From positions 1-53,947 of the forward strand of contig NZ_SMKW01000064.1 in the NCBI RefSeq assembly GCF_004348985.1: a DNA stretch of 53,947 nucleotides, in the 5' to 3' direction. A model generated the notes under the pieces. The model searched no databases, was not told the DNA's origin, and saw only the letters and a list, made by a program, of their open reading frames with translations. Positions 50,282 through 53,947 of the stretch are shown here, piece by piece. The position numbers and the translations under genes are program-made. Positions within the stretch are counted from its first letter, which is position 1, and each line of letters starts with the position of its first letter. The stretch comes from Saccharopolyspora elongata (GTDB taxonomy: Bacteria; Actinomycetota; Actinomycetes; Mycobacteriales; Pseudonocardiaceae).

Positions 50282-50791
50282 ATGGGGGAGCCAGCGCGCA
50301 CGGACCGACGTGTTGCAGATACGTCCGCCGTCGCTCCGGCACCACCCGCCGACCTGCTGGCCGCCCCCGGCTACGGCGCCCGCCGGCTGTACCAGGCCTA
50401 CCTCGCCGCCTGGAACCGGCACGTCGACTCGGTGCTGACCGGTCCGCAGTTCGCGGTGCTCTCCGCCGTCCGCGCCTACCCGGGCAACGACCAGAGCTCG
50501 CTGGCCGGTGCCGCCGCGCTGGACACCTCGACGATGGCCGACTTGTGTCGCAGGCTCGAGCGACGAGGTCTCATCCAGCGCATCGAATCCCCGCGCGACG
50601 CCCGGCGCAAACTGCTGTCCCTCACCGAGGAAGGCGAGGCAGTGCTCACCCAGGTGCACCACCGAGCCCGGCAACTGGACGAGGCACTGCTCGCCGGCAA
50701 CGACATCGCCCGCGACGCCAACATCGCAACACTGCTCAACGCACTCGGCGCCCGCTGGGAAGCCGTCGCAGCTTTCGAAAAACTGGACTGA
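50282..50791 (+). CDS. MarR-family regulator, probable repressor of the nic genes
   Basis: The 169-residue winged-helix regulator has GPQFAVLSAVRAYPGNDQ, SSLAGAAALDTSTMADLCRR (recognition helix), LERRGLIQRIESPRDARRK and LLSLTEEGEAVLTQ, all standard MarR elements. ATG preceded by GGGAGGAA. It is divergent from nicX; in Pseudomonas and Bordetella the nic genes are controlled by the MarR-type NicR responding to 6-hydroxynicotinate, so the same role is inferred. Candidate binding sites lie before nicX, nicC and this gene. Confidence 0.9.
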   Translation: MGEPARTDRRVADTSAVAPAPPADLLAAPGYGARRLYQAYLAAWNRHVDSVLTGPQFAVLSAVRAYPGNDQSSLAGAAALDTSTMADLCRRLERRGLIQRIESPRDARRKLLSLTEEGEAVLTQVHHRARQLDEALLAGNDIARDANIATLLNALGARWEAVAAFEKLD

Positions 50792-51095
50792 GCCGGTCAC
50801 AGTACCCGCTGACCAGCACACCGGCAGCAGGGTGGACGAGGTCGCATGGCCGATCAAGCAATATTTCAACCAGCCGACGTCATCCGGGCCCGCTCGCTAG
50901 GCGGGCATACTGCTGAGGATCCGGGCGACCGACCATGTCGGGCGCGGCGTGCAGGACTTCGGCGAGCTGTCCGCGGCCGGGTGAACCACCCCGCCGAGCA
51001 CTGGCCGACCCGCCGAGCGTCCCGCTCACGCGCCGTGGGCGAATCCCCCACCACCAGAAGCGATTCCGGCGCTACACCTAGGTCCTCCGCCGCTC
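50792..51095. other. intergenic region, decayed
   Basis: About 300 bases after marR with no recognisable gene or RNA; sequence leads into the HsdM remnant. Confidence 0.45.
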
Positions 51096-51339
51096 TCAGG
51101 CGTCTTCGAGGACCTGTCGACGGATGGCTGCTTCTTTACCACTGCGAAAGAGGACGCCGTGAGGCAGGACGACGCTGGCACGGCCCTTCTTCGGGCCCAT
51201 GCTGGCGATCATATGCTGCACAAACGCCCAATCAGCCGACGACTGCGGGGCGACACCGCCGATGGCGCGGGTCATTGGCCCAGGGCTTCCACTTCAAGCT
51301 GAAGGGCGAGTTAGCGACGATCACATCGAACGTCGATCC
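51096..51339 (-). pseudogene. type I restriction N-6 DNA methylase (HsdM) fragment
   Basis: Minus strand reads STFDVIVANSPFSLKWKPWA in one frame and, after a shift near 51260, AIGGVAPQSSADWAFVQHMI, ASMGPKKGRASVVLPHGVLF and RSGKEAAIRRQVLEDA to a stop. This is the NPPF catalytic motif region (here NSPF) and following GGRAAVVLPHGVLFRGG-type segment of HsdM. Only about 80 residues remain and one frameshift is present. Confidence 0.75.
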
Positions 51340-51559
51340 GCTGCCGCGCGGTCAGCGGCGAGTGCCTGCCGCATTCCGGGCACGCCTGGTGGGCGCGCGC
51401 GAACCGCTTGCGTACACCATGGCCGAGCAGCCCGGGCACACCGGCCAGGACGTGTCCGCAGCGGACGATGAAGAGGCGGCCGCAATGGCTTTACCCCTGA
51501 TTCCTCCAAGCGCCGGAATCCAGGGGTGCGGGGACGTACGAACAGGCGCGGGCGGGCAG

Positions 51560-53800
51560 CCGGGCGCCGGCTAGGCGCAGTTGGTTCACCCGGCTCGTGA
51601 ACGCCGCACCACGCATGACATGGGTGGCTCCGCCGCGTGGCGGTTCTCGACGGCGGCCAAGTAGGTTCCCTCGACCCAGTTGTGGCCACCGCGCCCGGGT
51701 CTCCTGCCGACAGCGACTTGTCCTCACCCACCAGCGCGCACACGTCGTCGGAGCGCTCCTTGCCGAACTGCTCGACGAACGCCTGGGCACCGACCTCGGG
51801 ATCCAGCAGCCACACACCGCGGGCGTGGAAGTGGTCCATCCCGCCGTCCCACGCGCCCCAGTCGATCGCCGTGACGTGGCAGTCGGGGCGCTGCCGCTTC
51901 CAGCTCGCCGCGAGCCGGCACAGCGCCTCGTTCGCCGCCGCGTAGTCCGCCTGGCCCGCATTGCCGAGCAGACCGGCGACGGACGTGAACAGCACCAGGT
52001 GGCGCAACGAATCGTTGCGTCTAGCACGTCGAGGACCGTGCGCAGACCAGTGAGCTTGGTCTGGAACACGCGGTGGATCTCATCGCCGGTCTTGTCCGTC
52101 AGGTACGCGTCGGCGAGCACCCCGGCGCCGTGCACCACGCCGGTGATCCGGTCCCGCAGCGGAGCCAGCGCGGTGCTGACGGCATCGGAGTCGGTGACGT
52201 CGACCGCGATGTAGTCGGCCTCGGCTCCTGCCCGGCGTACCGCTTCGATCGTCGCGCGGATTTCCCGCTGGGCGATCTGGTCGCGGTAGCGCCGCTCGAC
52301 CTCGCGAGGTGTGGGGCGCTCGCCGCCTGCCGTGATGTCCTCGATCGCCGCCGCCTTGAGCTCGGAGTCGGTGACTCCTCGCGCCCAGGACGGCTCGTCT
52401 GCGAGTGCCGTGCGGCCCAGCAGGACGAACGCCGCCTCCGTGTGCTGCGCCAGCGCACGGACGCACAGCGCCGTGACTCCCCTGGCTCCCCCGGTGACGA
52501 CCAGCGTGTCCCCGGCGTCGACGCCGATGTCCGGGACGTCGCCGCCGATCTCCTCGCGCTGCGCGACGGCGAACCGGAACTCGCCGGGCACGACCGTCCA
52601 CCGGGCTCCGGCGACGTCAACGCCGACTTCGGCGGTGTCGGTGGCCGCGTCGGCGATTTCCCCGAGCAGCGCGGCCACGAAGTCGTCGCGGTCCACGTCC
52701 GGGTCGACGTCGAGTGCCCTGCAGAACACGCCGGTTGCCTCGCGGGCCAGCGTCTTGACCACACCGCCGACGCCACCGGCCAGCGCCTCCGCGGCGGGGC
52801 GCCCGCCCCGGAGTCCGACACCGCCGTCGAGCCGGGTCACCGTGACGAAGCCCGCCCTCGACCCCGCTTCGGCGGTTTCGGTGAGCGCGGCGTGCGCATG
52901 CTTGGCCACCAGGATCGTCTCCGCGACCTGCCGGACGCCGGCGTCCCACGTATCGCCGTCCAGCAGGCTCACGCACAGGTCCACGCGGCCCTGGAGGTGT
53001 TGTGCCAGAACACTTTCCAGTTCGGTGGTCTCGCCGTCGAACGCCGCCGGCGAACCGCTGAGGTCCACGCGGCGCACGGTCCAGCCGCGTGCCTGCAGCC
53101 CGCTGACGACCGCATCGGCGTCGCCGCCGCTGCGGTCGACCACCACGGCCACGGGCTCGGCGGCGTAGGCGTCACCGAGCAGATCACGTCCGGGAAACGG
53201 AACCAACTCCACCTTGTGCCGAGGTGTGGGGGCCGGGTCCTCGGCGGGCGCGGCCCCGTCCCTCAGCGGGTCGGCGCTTTTGGGTTCGCATCACCCACGT
53301 CGGCCACCAGGAAACCGGGGATCTGGTCCAGCGTCCGCAGCTCACCCAGCTGCTCCGGACCCACTACAGGCAACCCAGGAAACCGCTCCTGCAACACCCC
53401 CAAGATCTGCACCCGCTTGATCGAATCCACCCCCAGATCCGACTCCAGATCCATCCCCGGATCCACCATCTCCACCGGGTAACCCGTCTTCTCCGACACC
53501 ACCTCCAACAACGCCGACCTCACCGAAGCCACATCGACCCCGCCCGAGGCGGGAACCGCTGCCTCCACGACCGGCTCGGGCTTCGATTCCTCCTGCACCG
53601 CAAGAGATCCGGGCGAGGCGGGCGCCGAAGCGGCCGGCTGCGGCTCGGGAGCGGCCGGGAGCTGTTCCGGTGCCGGCCGGGTGGTCAGCGCCCGCTGGGC
53701 GGGGGCCTGCACGGTGGTGGCTGCGGCGAACACCGCCGCCCGGGCGCCAATCGGATTGCCGGCATGTCTCTTCCTGCTCCCTCGGCTGGACACAACGCTT
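51560..53800 (-). pseudogene. PfaA-like type I PKS remnant: ACP and ketoreductase domains
   Basis: An Ala/Pro-rich linker (to 53800) is followed by an acyl carrier domain with the phosphopantetheine Ser in LESDLGVDSIKRVQILG, and then a ketoreductase with DTLVVTGGARGVTALCVRAL, GVVHGAGVLADAYLTDK and LVLFTSVAGLLGNAGQADYA. The domain order ACP-KR and the DSIKRVQIL motif fit PfaA-type iterative synthases. The ACP and KR frames join only with an indel near the TTTT run at 53278-53281, and the KR is broken again near 52015 (a missing A; LDAxDSLRHLVLF expected). Sequence after about 51700 decays further. The KS-AT part is cut off by the IS element. Confidence 0.75.
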
Positions 53801-53807
53801 AGGGTTC

Positions 53808-53947
53808 CTAACAAAGGGTCTTGATGTGTCGGTAGCAGATGATGCAGGTGGCCAGGCCGAGGAACGCTTCGTGGATGTCGTCGCGGCGTTCCCAGCGGAT
53901 GCGGAGGCGTCGCATGCCGTGGTACCAGGCGATTGTGCGCTCGACGA
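53808..53947 (-). mobile_element. IS5-family transposase, C-terminal end (runs off window)
   Basis: The minus strand encodes VERTIAWYHGMRRLRIRWER, then RDDIHEAFLGLATCIICYRH and IKTLC before the TAG at 53808-53810. ERTxAWxxxxRRLRIRWERR is the conserved C-terminus of IS5/IS4-type DDE transposases. The terminal sequence GGGTTCCTAACAAAGGG at about 53802-53818 is probably the IS end. It interrupts the PKS gene. Confidence 0.85.

Noticed and set aside
51490..51550. Inverted repeat CCCCTG...CAGGGG near the PKS remnant as an attachment site or IS end
   Set aside because: Only six bases per arm with a long interior, no target duplication and no second copy in the window.
1..53947. CRISPR arrays, tRNA or rRNA genes
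   Set aside because: No regularly spaced repeats and no tRNA-like cloverleaf or rRNA segments were noticed; a tRNAscan or CRISPR search would be needed to exclude them formally.

Overview
The window is high-GC DNA with many GTG/TTG starts, Tat and lipoprotein signals, a class E sortase, an XRE/DUF5753 regulator and two DUF574-type methyltransferases. This points to a filamentous actinomycete, most likely of the Pseudonocardiaceae (Saccharopolyspora/Amycolatopsis-like); the genus cannot be fixed from sequence reading alone. It looks like an accessory chromosomal region: functional metabolic modules lie between remnants of an integrase-type transposase, a restriction methylase, a TAXI binding protein, a phospholipase and a PKS cut by an IS5-like element.

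Layout. 1-4 kb: a TPR-like gene flanked by 36-bp hairpin repeats, a Tat-exported PhoD phosphatase, and two copies of a 158-bp integrase-derived repeat. 4.1-10.6 kb: a response regulator/histidine kinase/lipoprotein operon (AfsQ1/Q2-like), divergent from a four-gene lipoprotein, adaptor, ATPase and FtsX-permease operon. 10.9-15.6 kb: a methyltransferase, an M20 dipeptidase and a PLP group II decarboxylase. 16.4-23.9 kb: a cell-surface module with an LAXTG wall-anchored SdrD-B-like protein, a membrane-anchored protein, a beta-helix lipoprotein, a Tat DyP peroxidase, a class E sortase and a 52-residue membrane protein. 24.1-26 kb: XRE regulator and second methyltransferase. 26.3-33.2 kb: a sulfated-glycan locus with formylglycine-generating enzyme, two type I sulfatases (one frameshifted), a ROK regulator and a sugar-porter MFS. 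33.5-38.2 kb: a second two-component system, DUF3159 protein, cytochrome P450 and 3Fe-4S ferredoxin.

38.8-50.8 kb holds what appears to be a complete nicotinate catabolic cluster. It has a three-subunit molybdenum hydroxylase with a CoxG-like maturation protein (nicotinate to 6-hydroxynicotinate), NicC (to 2,5-dihydroxypyridine), NicX (ring opening to N-formylmaleamate), NicD (to maleamate and formate), NicF (to maleate and ammonia) and NicE (to fumarate). A NiaP-like transporter and a divergent MarR regulator complete it. A shared ATCCG-type element lies before nicX, nicC and, in weaker form, the marR gene, suggesting one regulon. The cluster differs from the proteobacterial nic cluster in its three-subunit hydroxylase, CoxG and transporter; this is the most interesting system here.

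51-54 kb is decayed DNA: an HsdM fragment, an ACP-KR portion of a PfaA-like PKS with at least two frameshifts, and the 3' end of an IS5-like transposase running off the window.
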